64,000 nucleotides of DNA from Candidatus Poribacteria bacterium (GTDB lineage: Bacteria > Poribacteria > WGA-4E > WGA-3G): positions 122,534 to 186,533 of the forward strand of contig JAPPIG010000071.1 in assembly GCA_028820635.1 (NCBI GenBank). Direction: 5' to 3'. Positions 18,148-28,840 of this stretch are shown piece by piece. The notes below the pieces were generated by a model. It had not been told where the DNA came from, searched no databases, and saw only the letters and a program-made list of their open reading frames with translations. Position 1 is the first letter of the stretch. The number at the start of each line of letters is the position of its first letter. The translations under genes were made by a program, and so were the position numbers.

Positions 18148-19446
18148 ATGAAACATTTTACATGCCTTTTCATTACGTTTTTTGCCGTAATATTGATGCA
18201 AGGACAATTGGCAACCGCCGATGACTGGTCTCAGTGGCGCGGAGATAACCGAGATGGTGTTTGGAAAGAAACCGGTATTATTGAAAAATTTGATGGGGAA
18301 CAAATCCCTATTCGGTGGAGTGTTCCCATCGGCAGTGGATATAGTGGGCCGAGCGTTGCCGATGGACGCGTTTATATTACCGATAGACTCACAAAACCAA
18401 AACAGGTTGAGCGCGTTCACTGCTTCGATTGGGAAACAGGAGAAGAAATCTGGTCTTACACTTACGATTGTCTATACACAATCCAATATACAGCGGGTCC
18501 CCGTGCGAATGTCACTGTACACGATGGCTTTGCTTATGCTTTAGGGTCTATGGGACATCTGCACTGTTTTGATGCCGTTGCGGGCGACATTGTGTGGAAA
18601 AGAGACCTAAATACCGAGTATGACATCAATATGCCGATCTGGGGAATCGCATGTGCACCTATTGTTGAAGCAGATAACCTGATTGTCCAGATTGGAGGAA
18701 AGCCGGATGCTTGTATCGTTGCGTTTGACAGAAAAACGGGTGAGGAAAAGTGGAAAGCACTTAATGATAACGCTTCATATTCTGCCCCGATTATTATTAC
18801 GCAGGCGGGTGAACGAGTCTTAATTTGCTGGACAGGTGCTAATATCGCTGCTCTTGACCCACAAACAGGTGCTGTGCATTGGCTTTTTCCGCTTCCACCA
18901 AAACGTTTTGAGATTGCAATTGCTACACCTGTTTTTGACCAGAACGAATTATTTATGACTCACTTTATTCAAGGTTCACTTATGCTGAAGTTGGCACAAG
19001 ACAAACTGGATGTGGAACTCGACTGGCACCGTAAAGGTACAGACGAGCGGAACACAGAGGCACTCCATACAACGATGGCAACACCGGTACGCATTGGGAA
19101 TTATATTTACGGTGTGGACAGTTATGGTGAACTTCGTTGTATAGATGCCAGAAACGGAGATCGGATTTGGGAAGATCTTTCCGCTGTTAAAGTGGCGCGT
19201 TGGAGCAATATCCACTTTGTTCAAAACGACGATAAAGTATGGATGTTCAATGAGCATGGTGAACTTCTCATCACAGAACTGACTCCTGAAGGACTAAATG
19301 TTATCAGTCGTGCCAAATTGATTGAACCGACGCGAGACCAATTGAACCAAAGAGGCGGGGTTACATGGGCACATCCAGCGTTTGCTTATAAGCACGTCTT
19401 CGCGCGAAATGACAATGAATTGGTTTGTGCCAATTTAGCAAAATAA
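18148..19446 (+). CDS. Secreted PQQ-like beta-propeller protein (BamB-like repeat)
   Basis: The 432-residue protein begins with a signal peptide (MKHFTCLFITFFAVILMQG, cleavage near TADD). It is followed by DDWSQWRGDNRDG, the usual opening of outer-membrane PQQ-like propellers in Planctomycetes and Poribacteria. Repeated blades carry the YWTG-type signatures CFDWETGEEIW, AFDRKTGEEKW and ALDPQTGAVHW. No cofactor ligands for a true quinoprotein dehydrogenase are evident, so a scaffold or binding role is more likely. It is the first gene of a same-strand group with two M16C proteases. The gap to the next gene is 28 bases, so cotranscription is probable. Confidence 0.85.
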   Translation: MKHFTCLFITFFAVILMQGQLATADDWSQWRGDNRDGVWKETGIIEKFDGEQIPIRWSVPIGSGYSGPSVADGRVYITDRLTKPKQVERVHCFDWETGEEIWSYTYDCLYTIQYTAGPRANVTVHDGFAYALGSMGHLHCFDAVAGDIVWKRDLNTEYDINMPIWGIACAPIVEADNLIVQIGGKPDACIVAFDRKTGEEKWKALNDNASYSAPIIITQAGERVLICWTGANIAALDPQTGAVHWLFPLPPKRFEIAIATPVFDQNELFMTHFIQGSLMLKLAQDKLDVELDWHRKGTDERNTEALHTTMATPVRIGNYIYGVDSYGELRCIDARNGDRIWEDLSAVKVARWSNIHFVQNDDKVWMFNEHGELLITELTPEGLNVISRAKLIEPTRDQLNQRGGVTWAHPAFAYKHVFARNDNELVCANLAK

Positions 19447-19474
19447 TATGTAAAACCTACCCATTGAGGTAAAA

Positions 19475-22400
19475 ATGGATACAAAACTCGCAGCTGATAG
19501 TGGCGGGGCCTCACACCCGCCCGTTGATTTACAACAAGGGCAAAAACTTCACGGATTTGAGGTTAAAGCCATCACACCTATTGAAGAATTGCGGGCAGTA
19601 GCAATAGAACTCTTGCATCCACATAGCGGAGCGCGACTGCTGCATCTCTGGACAGACGACTCCAGAAACCTGTTTTCAATCAGTCCAATAACACCAACAT
19701 TTGATGATACAGGATTAACACATATCCTTGAACACTCCGTAACGAAAGGATCTCGGAACTATCCGATAAAAGGTGTGTTCTTTGAGATAATGAAGATGAG
19801 TCTGGCGACTTATGATAGTACGAATGCAATGAACTGGCCTGGTCATGCCTTGTACTACACCTCAAACAATGTTAAAAAAGACCTATTTAATGTTGCAGAA
19901 GTCCACTTTGATTCGGTTTTTCATCCACTGCTGACCGAGGAGACCTTTAAACGTGAAGGACACCATCTTGAACCTGTGGACCCGGATCAACCAACAGGAG
20001 ATTTAAAAATAAACGGGATCGTTTATAATGAGGTGAAAATTGGCTTGTCCCATCCGAGATACTGCTTGACTCTTGCGGTGGTCGGTGGACTTCTGCCTGA
20101 TACCTGCTATGCCTACAATGGTGGTGGAAATTATCTGGTTATGCCCGACTTAACTTACGAACAATTGAAAACTTATCACCAAACCTACTACCATCCACAC
20201 AACAGTCACTTCTTCTTCTACGGCAATATCCCAACACAAGATTATCTCTTATTTCTCGCCGATAAACTGGCGGCTATACCAAAGACAGATACAAATAGGT
20301 ACCTACATCCCCTCCGACCAGAAATCACACATCAACCAAAGTGGAAATCTCCACGGACTGTAACGGGTACCTACCCAATTGGTGCTGATGAACCCCTCAC
20401 CGAAAAGACATACTTGATGCTCAGTTGGATTATCGGAGGGACAACGGATCCTGAAGAAGCTATCTTGTGCAGAATATTACGCAGGATACTACTCGGTAAT
20501 GAAGGCGCTCCGCTCCGCAAGGCAATTATCGATTCAAAACTTGGCACTGATATCCGATACAATATCTTTGATGGTAAGATAGGACCAAATAGAACATTTA
20601 GTGTCGGTTTAGTTGGAAGTGAAGCAGATCGCGTTGACGTTTTCACAGAATTGGTCATCAAGACACTCACGCAAATTGCAGACGCAGAAATTGACAAAGA
20701 GATAGTGGAAGCCGCATTCCAACAAATCACTTATGACTATCAGGAAGTCACACCGGGTTTTCCGTTTCAAATGATGATGCGTGTCATAAACACATGGATA
20801 TATGAAAAGGAACCGACCCTCTTTTTAAAGATGGGGACTCACCTATCTGCTGTCCGTCAACAATGGGAACAAAATCCACAAATTTTCAATGAGTTGATTC
20901 GTGAGCGGCTTCTTGACAATCCACATCGGTTGACAACCATCCTGACTCCTGACCCAGATATGCAGGCAAGGTTTGATGCGACAGAAAATAAACGTCTAAA
21001 AGCAATTCGCGCACAATTCACTGATGAACAGATGCGGCAGCTTGCCGCCGATGCCGCTGAACTTGAACGTCTGAGCGGAAAACCCAACTCACCGGAAGAT
21101 TTAGCGAAGTTGCCGCAATTACACGTTTCAGATCTGCCCGAAGAACCACTACACATTCCGACAACTGTTGAGACGGTTAGTGAACGCCCTCTGCTTCGGA
21201 ACGACATTTTTTCAAACGGTGTGAACTACCTCACGTTGAACTTCGACTTGCAGGGGTTACCGCAACACCTTTGGCAGTATCTACCCAAATATACTGATGC
21301 TATCAACAAACTCGGCGTGGGTAAGATGAATTATGAACAGATGGCGCAGCGCAAAGCAGCAGCTACCGGCAGCATTGGATGCTCACCGAACTTTACCACT
21401 CACGCACTTGATCCAAATCGTCATGTGTGGGATATGCAATTTCGACTCAAAGCACTTGACAGTAAAATTGAAGATGCGTTGAGCGTTTTGCGCGATTTAA
21501 TTTTCGATGTGAACCCACGCGATAAAGATCGACTCTACGACGTTCTTTATCAGGCAGTGGATTCTAAATACGATTATTATGATGCATCTGTTGCAAACCG
21601 TCGTGCTGCCCGCGGGCTCTCACAACGGGGATTTCTCACAGATATTGTCTACGGACTACCACGACTCCGCACGAGTGAAATGTTGTTCGAAAGTTTTGAC
21701 GAATCTTATGAAGAACTTACCGGTTATATTGAACAGATTCGAGAGTTCTTATTAGTCCGAGATCGCGTAACCGCCAGTTTTACCGGTTCTGACGCATCTT
21801 ATGAGGTGTTTAGAGAACAGTTTGCTGAATGGATTGGCGATATGCGTGATGAACCGATAGTTCCAGCACCGATAGGTTTTAAATATTTTGATATGCCACC
21901 GCGTGAAGGATTAGCGGCTCCTATTCCAATAGCACATTGCACACAGATGATGCCAGCACCCCACTACGCACATCCAGATTCAGGACTTTTGACAATCGGA
22001 TCGCATATATTAGAAAATGATTATATGTTGCCCGAAATCCGGTTCAAAGGCAATGCCTACGGTTTTTCTTTCTCATATAACGCATTTGAACCTATGTTGT
22101 ACCAAGGATCACAGTTTGATCCGCACGTCGCTCGTACACTTGATGTTTTCGCACGGACAATTGACTATGTTAAACAGATAGAGTGGACACAGACTGATAT
22201 TGACCGGGCGATTATTGCTAAATCGTCAGATTACCTAAAAACAGTTCGGCCAAATCAAACCTCAACTGATGCCATCTGGCATTATGTTAAGGGGCAGACA
22301 AGCGAAGTCGTTGAAGAAAAATATGCACAACTCCGACGCGCAACTCCCAAAGAAGTTAAACGAGCACTCCTTGAAACTTTAGAAGGAAACAAGGATAAAG

Positions 22401-22486
22401 CCTCAATTTGCGTCATCGCAAGTCGTGAGAAATTAGAGGCAGAAAATCAGAAAATGGATCAACCGCTTGAAATTGAGGACATATAA
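19475..22486 (+). CDS. M16C presequence-protease-like metallopeptidase, divergent paralogue
   Basis: The 1003-residue protein aligns along its whole length with the next gene and with PreP/Cym1-type M16C proteases. The inverted zinc motif H83-I-L-E86-H87 is intact and the distal glutamate is present in GIVYNEVK. However, the segment that normally follows, NAMTSSDHTYYP in the sister copy, here reads NAMNWPGHALYY, and GVFSDPESR is changed to GLSHPRYC. This suggests altered specificity or reduced activity. No signal peptide is present, so it is probably cytoplasmic and degrades oligopeptides. GAGGT precedes the ATG. Confidence 0.85.
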   Translation: MDTKLAADSGGASHPPVDLQQGQKLHGFEVKAITPIEELRAVAIELLHPHSGARLLHLWTDDSRNLFSISPITPTFDDTGLTHILEHSVTKGSRNYPIKGVFFEIMKMSLATYDSTNAMNWPGHALYYTSNNVKKDLFNVAEVHFDSVFHPLLTEETFKREGHHLEPVDPDQPTGDLKINGIVYNEVKIGLSHPRYCLTLAVVGGLLPDTCYAYNGGGNYLVMPDLTYEQLKTYHQTYYHPHNSHFFFYGNIPTQDYLLFLADKLAAIPKTDTNRYLHPLRPEITHQPKWKSPRTVTGTYPIGADEPLTEKTYLMLSWIIGGTTDPEEAILCRILRRILLGNEGAPLRKAIIDSKLGTDIRYNIFDGKIGPNRTFSVGLVGSEADRVDVFTELVIKTLTQIADAEIDKEIVEAAFQQITYDYQEVTPGFPFQMMMRVINTWIYEKEPTLFLKMGTHLSAVRQQWEQNPQIFNELIRERLLDNPHRLTTILTPDPDMQARFDATENKRLKAIRAQFTDEQMRQLAADAAELERLSGKPNSPEDLAKLPQLHVSDLPEEPLHIPTTVETVSERPLLRNDIFSNGVNYLTLNFDLQGLPQHLWQYLPKYTDAINKLGVGKMNYEQMAQRKAAATGSIGCSPNFTTHALDPNRHVWDMQFRLKALDSKIEDALSVLRDLIFDVNPRDKDRLYDVLYQAVDSKYDYYDASVANRRAARGLSQRGFLTDIVYGLPRLRTSEMLFESFDESYEELTGYIEQIREFLLVRDRVTASFTGSDASYEVFREQFAEWIGDMRDEPIVPAPIGFKYFDMPPREGLAAPIPIAHCTQMMPAPHYAHPDSGLLTIGSHILENDYMLPEIRFKGNAYGFSFSYNAFEPMLYQGSQFDPHVARTLDVFARTIDYVKQIEWTQTDIDRAIIAKSSDYLKTVRPNQTSTDAIWHYVKGQTSEVVEEKYAQLRRATPKEVKRALLETLEGNKDKASICVIASREKLEAENQKMDQPLEIEDI

Positions 22487-22543
22487 CGTAAACTTGTTAA
22501 GTATATACTTGTAAAATGTTAGATCAAATAAACTGGAGGCAAA

Positions 22544-25500
22544 ATGGATTCAAAACTCGCAGCTGATAACGGCGGGTCACAGCACCCGCCCGTCGACCTT
22601 GAACTCGGACAACAATTACACGGATTTGAAGTTAAAGTTATCACACCGATTGATGAATTGCGTGCTGTAACGATTGAATTATCTCACCAACATAGCGGTG
22701 CTCGCTTGTTACATCTTTATACTAACGATTCCGAAAACCTTTTCTCAATCAATTTTCCTACGCCACCGACAGACGATACTGGTGTTCCACACATCCTTGA
22801 ACACGCTGTCTTGGCAGGATCACAAAAATTCCCGGTTAAAGAGCCATTTTTTGAAATGATTAAGATGAGCATGGCGACTTTTATTAACGCCATGACAAGC
22901 TCAGACCATACCTATTATCCGGTCGCAAGCAATGTCAAAAAAGACCTCTTCAACCTTGCAGAAGTTTACTTTGATGCTGTGTTCCATCCATTGCTAACAG
23001 AAGAAACTTTCAAACGCGAAGGACACCATCTTGCGCCTGCCGATCCGGAAGACCCAACAGGTGCTCTGAAGATTACTGGCATCGTTTACAATGAGATGAA
23101 GGGTGTTTTTTCTGATCCTGAATCTCGCTTATATCGCTCTATGACAAGCAGACTGCTCCCCGATACACTTTATGCGAAGGAGTCGGGTGGGGACCCAGAT
23201 GCTATTCCTGACTTGACATATCAGCAACTCAAGGAATTCCACGAAACTTATTACCATCCCAGTAACGGATACTTCTTCCTCTATGGCGATATTCCAACGA
23301 GTGACTATCTCGCATTTCTCGCTGACAAATTGGATAAAATTCCCAGAAATGATGCCGTCGCTGCCTTACAACCACTTAATGCGGAAGTTACACACCAACC
23401 GAGATGGAAATCACCGCAGACCGTAACAGATACCTATCCCGTTGCTCCTGATGAATCGCTTACTGAAAAGACATATCTGATGCTTAGCTGGCTCATCGGT
23501 GATGCGACTGATCCTGAAGATGTAGCGATGTGTTACATTCTAACCCTAATTCTTCTTGGTAATGAAGCAGCCCCACTCAAAAAAGCCATAATTGACTCAA
23601 AATTGGGGACTGACCTTATTTATTCTGGTGTAAGTTCCATCGGTCCGAACAGTACTTTCTATGTTGGGCTCAAAGGGAGCGAAACAGACCGCGTTGACGC
23701 ATTCATAAATTTAGTCACCGATACCCTCACTGAACTTGCTGAAAACGAGTTTGAAAGCGAATTGGTAGAAGCTGCATTCCAACAGTCAACCTATCACTAC
23801 CAAGAAGTGGCACCGATGTTTCCACTTCGAATGCTTTTTCGTGTTGTTGATGCATGGATATACGATAAGGGGACGGATACTTTCTTGAAGATGCGAGAGA
23901 GTCTCAATACCGTTCGTCAACGTTGGCAGGAAAATCCAAGTATTTTCAATGAAATAATCCGTGAGCGGCTTATTGAAAATCCACACCGTTTGACAAGTGT
24001 GCTTTCTCCTGACCCAAACATGCAGGCAAAGCTTGATGCTGAATTAGAACAATGCACAAAAGATATTCGCGCGCAACTTACCGATGAACAGGTGAGACAG
24101 ATCGCTGCTGATGCTGCAGAATTGGAACGGATGAACGGTCAACCGAATCCGCCTGAAGCGTTGGCTAAGCTGCCACAACTCCAAGTCAGTGATCTCCCTG
24201 ACAAACCGAAACATATCCCCACTACTATTGAGAAAGTTTGTGGGCAAGACCTTCTCCACAATGATGTTTTTGCAAACGGGGTTAACTATTTTGTATTAGA
24301 TTTTGATATACGGGGATTACCGCAACACCTCTGGACTTATGTACCGAGATATATTGACGCTATTCATAAACTCGGTGCGGCAGAAATGGATTTCGCTGAA
24401 ATGGCACTGCGAAAATCGTCGGTTACTGGTGGAATCCGATGCGGTGTCGGATTTCGCACGCATGCGCTTGATCCAAACCGTTCACTGCAAAACGCATACT
24501 TTCATCTCAAAACACTTGATGCTAACATGGACGCAGCACTTGATGTGCTGCAAAATCTCGTTTTTTCTGTAAACCCACGCGATACTGAACGGCTTCGCGA
24601 TGTTATGGTACAAGCTGTTGCTGAATACCAAACAGAGATGGTTCAGGACGGATCAAGGACAGCAATTCATCATGCTTCCCGTGGACTTTCACCACAAGCA
24701 CATCTCGCTGAAATCGTACACGGTCTTCCACAACTCAGACATAGTGAAAGTCTGCTGAACAGTTTTGACGAACTAAACACTGACCTTATGAGTCATATAG
24801 AAGAGATTCGTGATTTTTTATTAAATCGTGGACGTGTGACAGCAGGGTTCGCTGGTTCCGACTCAACTTATAAGACAACACGCGCAAAACTCGGTGAATG
24901 GCTGAGTGCTATGCGAGATGAAGTGATTCCGAAAGATCCGATTGAATTTCAGACATACAACACACCGCCGCGCGAAGGATTAGCGGGACCGATTCAGATT
25001 GCACACTGCGCGCATGTGATGCCTGCACCACACTATTCACATCCAGATTCAACATTGCTCAGTATTGGCGCGCACCTTGTCCGGATGGATTACATATTGA
25101 GTGAAATCCGATTTAAAGGTAATGCTTACGGTGCAGGGTTTTCTTATAATTCTTTTGATGCGGCACTCTGCCAATCCTCGTTTAGAGATCCGCACGTAGC
25201 ACGCACGATTAATGTCTTTGAACAGACAGTAGATTACATCAAGCAGGTCGAGTGGACGCAAACGGATATCGACCGTGCTATTATCGCAACCGCGAAAGAT
25301 GCGGAAAAACCTATCCGTCCAAGTCAAGCAGTAAGTAGCGCGCAGTGGTACCATATCAGTGGACAGACGCGCGAAATACGGGAAGAACGTTACGCGCAAC
25401 GCCTTAGTGCAACACCTGATGAGGTAAAACGCGCGTTGCTCCAACTTTTTGATGAAAACTTGGAAAAAGCCGCGGTTTGTGTCGTTTCAAGTCGTGAAAA

Positions 25501-25561
25501 ACTTGAAGCCGCAAACAGTGAACTTGCGCAACCACTTGCGATTGAGGATATATTAACTTAA
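22544..25561 (+). CDS. M16C presequence-protease-like metallopeptidase, canonical paralogue
   Basis: This 1005-residue cytoplasmic-type zinc protease carries H83-I-L-E86-H87, and all neighbouring conserved segments are intact: NAMTSSDHTYYP, the distal GIVYNEMKGVFSDP, and GGDPDAIPDLTYQQLKEFH. The two halves of the clam-shell M16C fold are visible, with a hinge around residues 480-560. The family cleaves unstructured peptides of up to about 65 residues. GGAGG lies seven bases before the ATG. It begins 57 bases after its tandem paralogue and probably shares its transcript. The duplication is old enough for most third codon positions to have changed. Confidence 0.88.
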   Translation: MDSKLAADNGGSQHPPVDLELGQQLHGFEVKVITPIDELRAVTIELSHQHSGARLLHLYTNDSENLFSINFPTPPTDDTGVPHILEHAVLAGSQKFPVKEPFFEMIKMSMATFINAMTSSDHTYYPVASNVKKDLFNLAEVYFDAVFHPLLTEETFKREGHHLAPADPEDPTGALKITGIVYNEMKGVFSDPESRLYRSMTSRLLPDTLYAKESGGDPDAIPDLTYQQLKEFHETYYHPSNGYFFLYGDIPTSDYLAFLADKLDKIPRNDAVAALQPLNAEVTHQPRWKSPQTVTDTYPVAPDESLTEKTYLMLSWLIGDATDPEDVAMCYILTLILLGNEAAPLKKAIIDSKLGTDLIYSGVSSIGPNSTFYVGLKGSETDRVDAFINLVTDTLTELAENEFESELVEAAFQQSTYHYQEVAPMFPLRMLFRVVDAWIYDKGTDTFLKMRESLNTVRQRWQENPSIFNEIIRERLIENPHRLTSVLSPDPNMQAKLDAELEQCTKDIRAQLTDEQVRQIAADAAELERMNGQPNPPEALAKLPQLQVSDLPDKPKHIPTTIEKVCGQDLLHNDVFANGVNYFVLDFDIRGLPQHLWTYVPRYIDAIHKLGAAEMDFAEMALRKSSVTGGIRCGVGFRTHALDPNRSLQNAYFHLKTLDANMDAALDVLQNLVFSVNPRDTERLRDVMVQAVAEYQTEMVQDGSRTAIHHASRGLSPQAHLAEIVHGLPQLRHSESLLNSFDELNTDLMSHIEEIRDFLLNRGRVTAGFAGSDSTYKTTRAKLGEWLSAMRDEVIPKDPIEFQTYNTPPREGLAGPIQIAHCAHVMPAPHYSHPDSTLLSIGAHLVRMDYILSEIRFKGNAYGAGFSYNSFDAALCQSSFRDPHVARTINVFEQTVDYIKQVEWTQTDIDRAIIATAKDAEKPIRPSQAVSSAQWYHISGQTREIREERYAQRLSATPDEVKRALLQLFDENLEKAAVCVVSSREKLEAANSELAQPLAIEDILT

Positions 25562-25639
25562 TTGTTGAGTTGCTGGGTTTCGTTGTGCCCTACCCATAGG
25601 TGTCAATTGAAGAAAAACGTTGCTATAAGGGATTGTTCT

Positions 25640-25815
25640 TTAGTCCCGTAGGGACGCAATGTTTATAGAAAAACGAAATAAACGCTCCTCTTGAGTTCCA
25701 TAGGAACGATATGCGGATACCAATGACAAGTCTATAAACATATCGTCCCTACGGGACTAAAGAGGTGAATTGAGCATGATTCTATAAACATATCGTCCCT
25801 ACGGGACTGAAGAAG
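25640..25815. repeat. Cluster of four hairpin repeats (CCCGTAGGGA family)
   Basis: The 356-bp gap 25562-25917 contains no gene. It holds four related units in both orientations, centred near 25655, 25705, 25750 and 25798. Each consists of a small palindrome (tccctacggga or a compensated variant such as ttccataggaa) next to CTATAAACATATCG. Related units with different palindromes, such as cctcgtagagg and ctcctacggag, occur at 36660-36830 and at the right window edge. A separate GGGTTTCGcTGC...CTACCCA hairpin occurs at about 25570 and 25855. Confidence 0.75.
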
Positions 25816-25917
25816 ACACCCTATGTTTAGAAAATCCTAAAATTGAGGCCTATGGGTTTCGCTGCACTCTACCCAATCTATGAATTACCATAACAAAGAT
25901 GAAAGGAAATTAAGATA

Positions 25918-27309
25918 ATGAAAAAATTGGCATCCTTGACAATATGTATCTGTGCTTCAGCAGTATTCGCAATATTTACTTTAAATACCATTGCTGACCA
26001 TCACGGAACTAAGACTGAACAAACCTCCAATTTTGAAAAAAACTGGCATTACTGGCGAGGTCCTCATTCAACGGGGATGGCAGTAACCGCTAATCCACCT
26101 ACTACATGGAGCGAAACAGAAAATATCCGTTGGAAAGTGCCAATTCCCGGTTTAGGTCATGCTACGCCGATTATTTGGGAAGACCTGATATTTATTCAGA
26201 CAGCCATTAAAGGTGAGATGCCAGAAACTGAGAGCGCAGAAGATGAAAATACATCAGAAGAATCACAGTCTGAAAGAAGACGTAACAGAAGAAACAGGAA
26301 TAGAAACATAGCCCCATATAAGTTTAATCTCCTTGCGCTGAAACGAAGTGATGGGAGTGTCTTATGGGAAAAAACGCTCCGGGAAACTGCTCCCCACGAA
26401 GGTATGCACGGTCATTCAAGTTTCGCATCCAACTCACCAACAACCGATGGAAAACATATTTATGCATATTTCGGTTCTCGTGGACTCTACTGTTTGGATT
26501 TCAAAGGTAATCTGATATGGGAAAAAGATATTGGACAGATGCGTAAAGCGGGTACTTTCGGTGAAGGGAGCTGCCCAGTGATATATGGTGATGCCATTAT
26601 TGTGCTACAGGACCATCAAGGACAATCCTTTATTACTGCTTTGGATAAACACACGGGTGATGAACTTTGGCGTATGGATAGGGATGAACCTACTACATGG
26701 GCATCTCCTATTGTTGTAGATTACAACGACATCTCTCAAGTGATCGTTCCTGCAACAAACCGCACACGTAGTTATGATTTAGCCAACGGTGCTTTGGTTT
26801 GGGAATGTGGAGGTATGACGCGGAATGTGATTCCATCACCCATGCATAAAGATGGACATATATATGTGATTAGTGGACATGGTGGAAGTTCACTACAATC
26901 CATTAACTTGGAACTTGCTTCTGGCGATATTACCGGTACCGAAGCAGTTAATTGGCATTATGACCGTGACACCCCTTATGTTCCTTCACCGCTATTGAGT
27001 GGGAATATAATCTATTTCTTGAAAAGAAATGGTAATTTACTCACCGCTATTGATAGAAATAGTGGAGAAGTGTTATATGGACCTGAAAGGGTTAAAGGTG
27101 TATCCAATGTATATGCATCTATTGTTGGCGCGGCAGGCCGTGTGTATATTGCAGGTCGGGATGGAAATGTTGCAGTTTTAAAAGACGGGCCTGCACTGGA
27201 AGTAATTGCTCTGAATAACCTTAATGATAGTTTTAACGCATCACCTGCTATTGTCGGGTCAGAACTATATCTGCGTGGAACTAAATATCTATATTGTATA
27301 GCAGAATAA
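25918..27309 (+). CDS. Secreted PQQ-like beta-propeller protein (paralogue A)
   Basis: The 463-residue protein starts at an ATG preceded by AAAGGAA and has a signal peptide (MKKLASLTICICASAVFAIF, cleavage near IADHH). After NWHYWRGPHSTGMA comes a propeller of about seven blades with motifs such as ALDKHTGDELWRMD and AIDRNSGEVLYG. A low-complexity acidic then basic insert (roughly residues 100-130, ending RRNRRNRNRN) separates blade one from blade two. It is about 60% identical by eye to the next gene. No quinone-site residues are recognised. Inferred role: periplasmic or surface scaffold or binding protein. Confidence 0.85.
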   Translation: MKKLASLTICICASAVFAIFTLNTIADHHGTKTEQTSNFEKNWHYWRGPHSTGMAVTANPPTTWSETENIRWKVPIPGLGHATPIIWEDLIFIQTAIKGEMPETESAEDENTSEESQSERRRNRRNRNRNIAPYKFNLLALKRSDGSVLWEKTLRETAPHEGMHGHSSFASNSPTTDGKHIYAYFGSRGLYCLDFKGNLIWEKDIGQMRKAGTFGEGSCPVIYGDAIIVLQDHQGQSFITALDKHTGDELWRMDRDEPTTWASPIVVDYNDISQVIVPATNRTRSYDLANGALVWECGGMTRNVIPSPMHKDGHIYVISGHGGSSLQSINLELASGDITGTEAVNWHYDRDTPYVPSPLLSGNIIYFLKRNGNLLTAIDRNSGEVLYGPERVKGVSNVYASIVGAAGRVYIAGRDGNVAVLKDGPALEVIALNNLNDSFNASPAIVGSELYLRGTKYLYCIAE

Positions 27310-27350
27310 TCACATATACAATTTGATCAACTAAGAAGGAAGGTATCATA

Positions 27351-28760
27351 ATGAAAAAAACGACATTCTTGACGATATTTGTATGTGTTTTGGCGATATT
27401 TGCTGTATATACATTGCAGACCATTGCTGATCAACATCCCTCTGAGACTAAACAGAATCTTAATTTTGAGAACAACTGGCATCACTGGCGCGGACCACAT
27501 GTGACAGGTGCCGCTGTTAACGCAAATCCTCCCACAACATGGAGTGAAACAGAAAACATTCGCTGGAAAGTCCGTATTCCCGGTATGGGACACGCCACAC
27601 CAATAATCTGGGAAGATAAAATCTACATCCAGACAGCAATTAAGGGTGAAAAACCGGCAGTAGAAGAGGAAGCCGAAGAGGAAGAATCCGCTGATTTCAA
27701 CCCATTTAGCGGTTTCCTAAACCAAGAGCAGGGGAGAGGACGAGGTAATGATCGAAATGCAGTTCCATATAAGTTCAACATTATGGCTCTCAACCGAAGC
27801 AACGGAGATGTCTTGTGGGAAAAAACTTTGCGGGAGGTGGTGCCTCATGAAGGGATACATAATACTGCCAGTTTCGCATCCAATTCACCAGTAACCGATG
27901 GGGAACACATTTACGCATATTTTGGTTCGCGCGGTCTATACTGCTTAGATATGCAAGGAAATCTCAAGTGGGAAAAGGACATCGGGCAAATGCGAAAAAG
28001 GAATACCTTCGGCGAAGGCAGCTGCCCTATCATTCACGGAAATACAATCGTTATCGTCCAAGACCATGAGGGTCCTTCTTTCATCGTTGCGCTTGATAAA
28101 CGAACTGGCGATGAACTGTGGAAAATGGATAGAAATGAACGCACTACATGGACTTCACCAATTGTTGTGGAACACGGTGGAAAAGCACAAGTAATTGTAT
28201 CTGCTACAAATAGGTCGCGTAGTTATGATTTGGAAACAGGCGAAGTGTTATGGGAATGTGGCGGTATGACAGGAAACGTTATACCTACCCCTATAGCTGC
28301 CGATGGGTTCGTTTATCTTATCAGTGGTTTCAGAGGTGCTGCATTGCAAGCGGTTAATCTTGCAAACGCTATGGGAGACATTACTGAATCCGAAGAAGCC
28401 ATCGCTTGGGAGCATGATCGCAACACACCTTATGTGCCATCGCCGCTGCTACATGGAGATATCCTATACTTTCTCAATCGTGACAATATTATATCAGCGA
28501 TCAATAGTAAAACAGGCGTTCTACTCTATGGTCCTAATAGATTAGATGGTATAAGAGGGTTATATGCTTCAATTGTTGGGGCTGCTGACCGTGTCTATGT
28601 TGCAAGTCGTAACGGTGTTGTGGCTGTTATTCAACACGGACCTGAATTTCAAATTCTGGCGACAAACAAATTAGAAGATAGTTTTAATGCATCGCCTGTA
28701 ATTGTCGGTTCAGAATTATACCTGCGTGGAAGCGAATATCTATACTGTATCGCAGAATAA
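27351..28760 (+). CDS. Secreted PQQ-like beta-propeller protein (paralogue B)
   Basis: This 469-residue tandem paralogue of the preceding gene has the same plan: a signal peptide (MKKTTFLTIFVCVLAIFAVY), NWHHWRGPHVTGAA, an acidic insert at about 103-130 (EEEAEEEESADF), and then seven propeller blades ending LRGSEYLYCIAE. The C-terminal ten residues are shared by the two proteins. The gap is 41 bases and GGAAGG precedes the ATG, so the two are most likely cotranscribed; a rho-independent terminator follows at 28784. The acidic insert is the most divergent part of the pair. Confidence 0.85.
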   Translation: MKKTTFLTIFVCVLAIFAVYTLQTIADQHPSETKQNLNFENNWHHWRGPHVTGAAVNANPPTTWSETENIRWKVRIPGMGHATPIIWEDKIYIQTAIKGEKPAVEEEAEEEESADFNPFSGFLNQEQGRGRGNDRNAVPYKFNIMALNRSNGDVLWEKTLREVVPHEGIHNTASFASNSPVTDGEHIYAYFGSRGLYCLDMQGNLKWEKDIGQMRKRNTFGEGSCPIIHGNTIVIVQDHEGPSFIVALDKRTGDELWKMDRNERTTWTSPIVVEHGGKAQVIVSATNRSRSYDLETGEVLWECGGMTGNVIPTPIAADGFVYLISGFRGAALQAVNLANAMGDITESEEAIAWEHDRNTPYVPSPLLHGDILYFLNRDNIISAINSKTGVLLYGPNRLDGIRGLYASIVGAADRVYVASRNGVVAVIQHGPEFQILATNKLEDSFNASPVIVGSELYLRGSEYLYCIAE

Positions 28761-28783
28761 TCAGAGTCTCATTTAGATTCTAC

Positions 28784-28810
28784 AAGCGGGTCTCTGTGCC
28801 CGCTTTTTCT
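28784..28810 (+). terminator. Rho-independent terminator after the PQQ-propeller genes
   Basis: Stem AAGCGGG (28784-28790) pairs with CCCGCTT (28799-28805) across an 8-nt loop and runs straight into TTTTTCT. It lies 24 bases after the stop at 28760. Confidence 0.85.
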
Positions 28811-28840
28811 GTATGAGCAAGGAAGATGTCGCGACCAGTA

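Noticed and set aside
25640..25815. CRISPR array
   Set aside because: The units are short palindromes in both orientations with irregular spacing, without constant-length spacers or cas genes.
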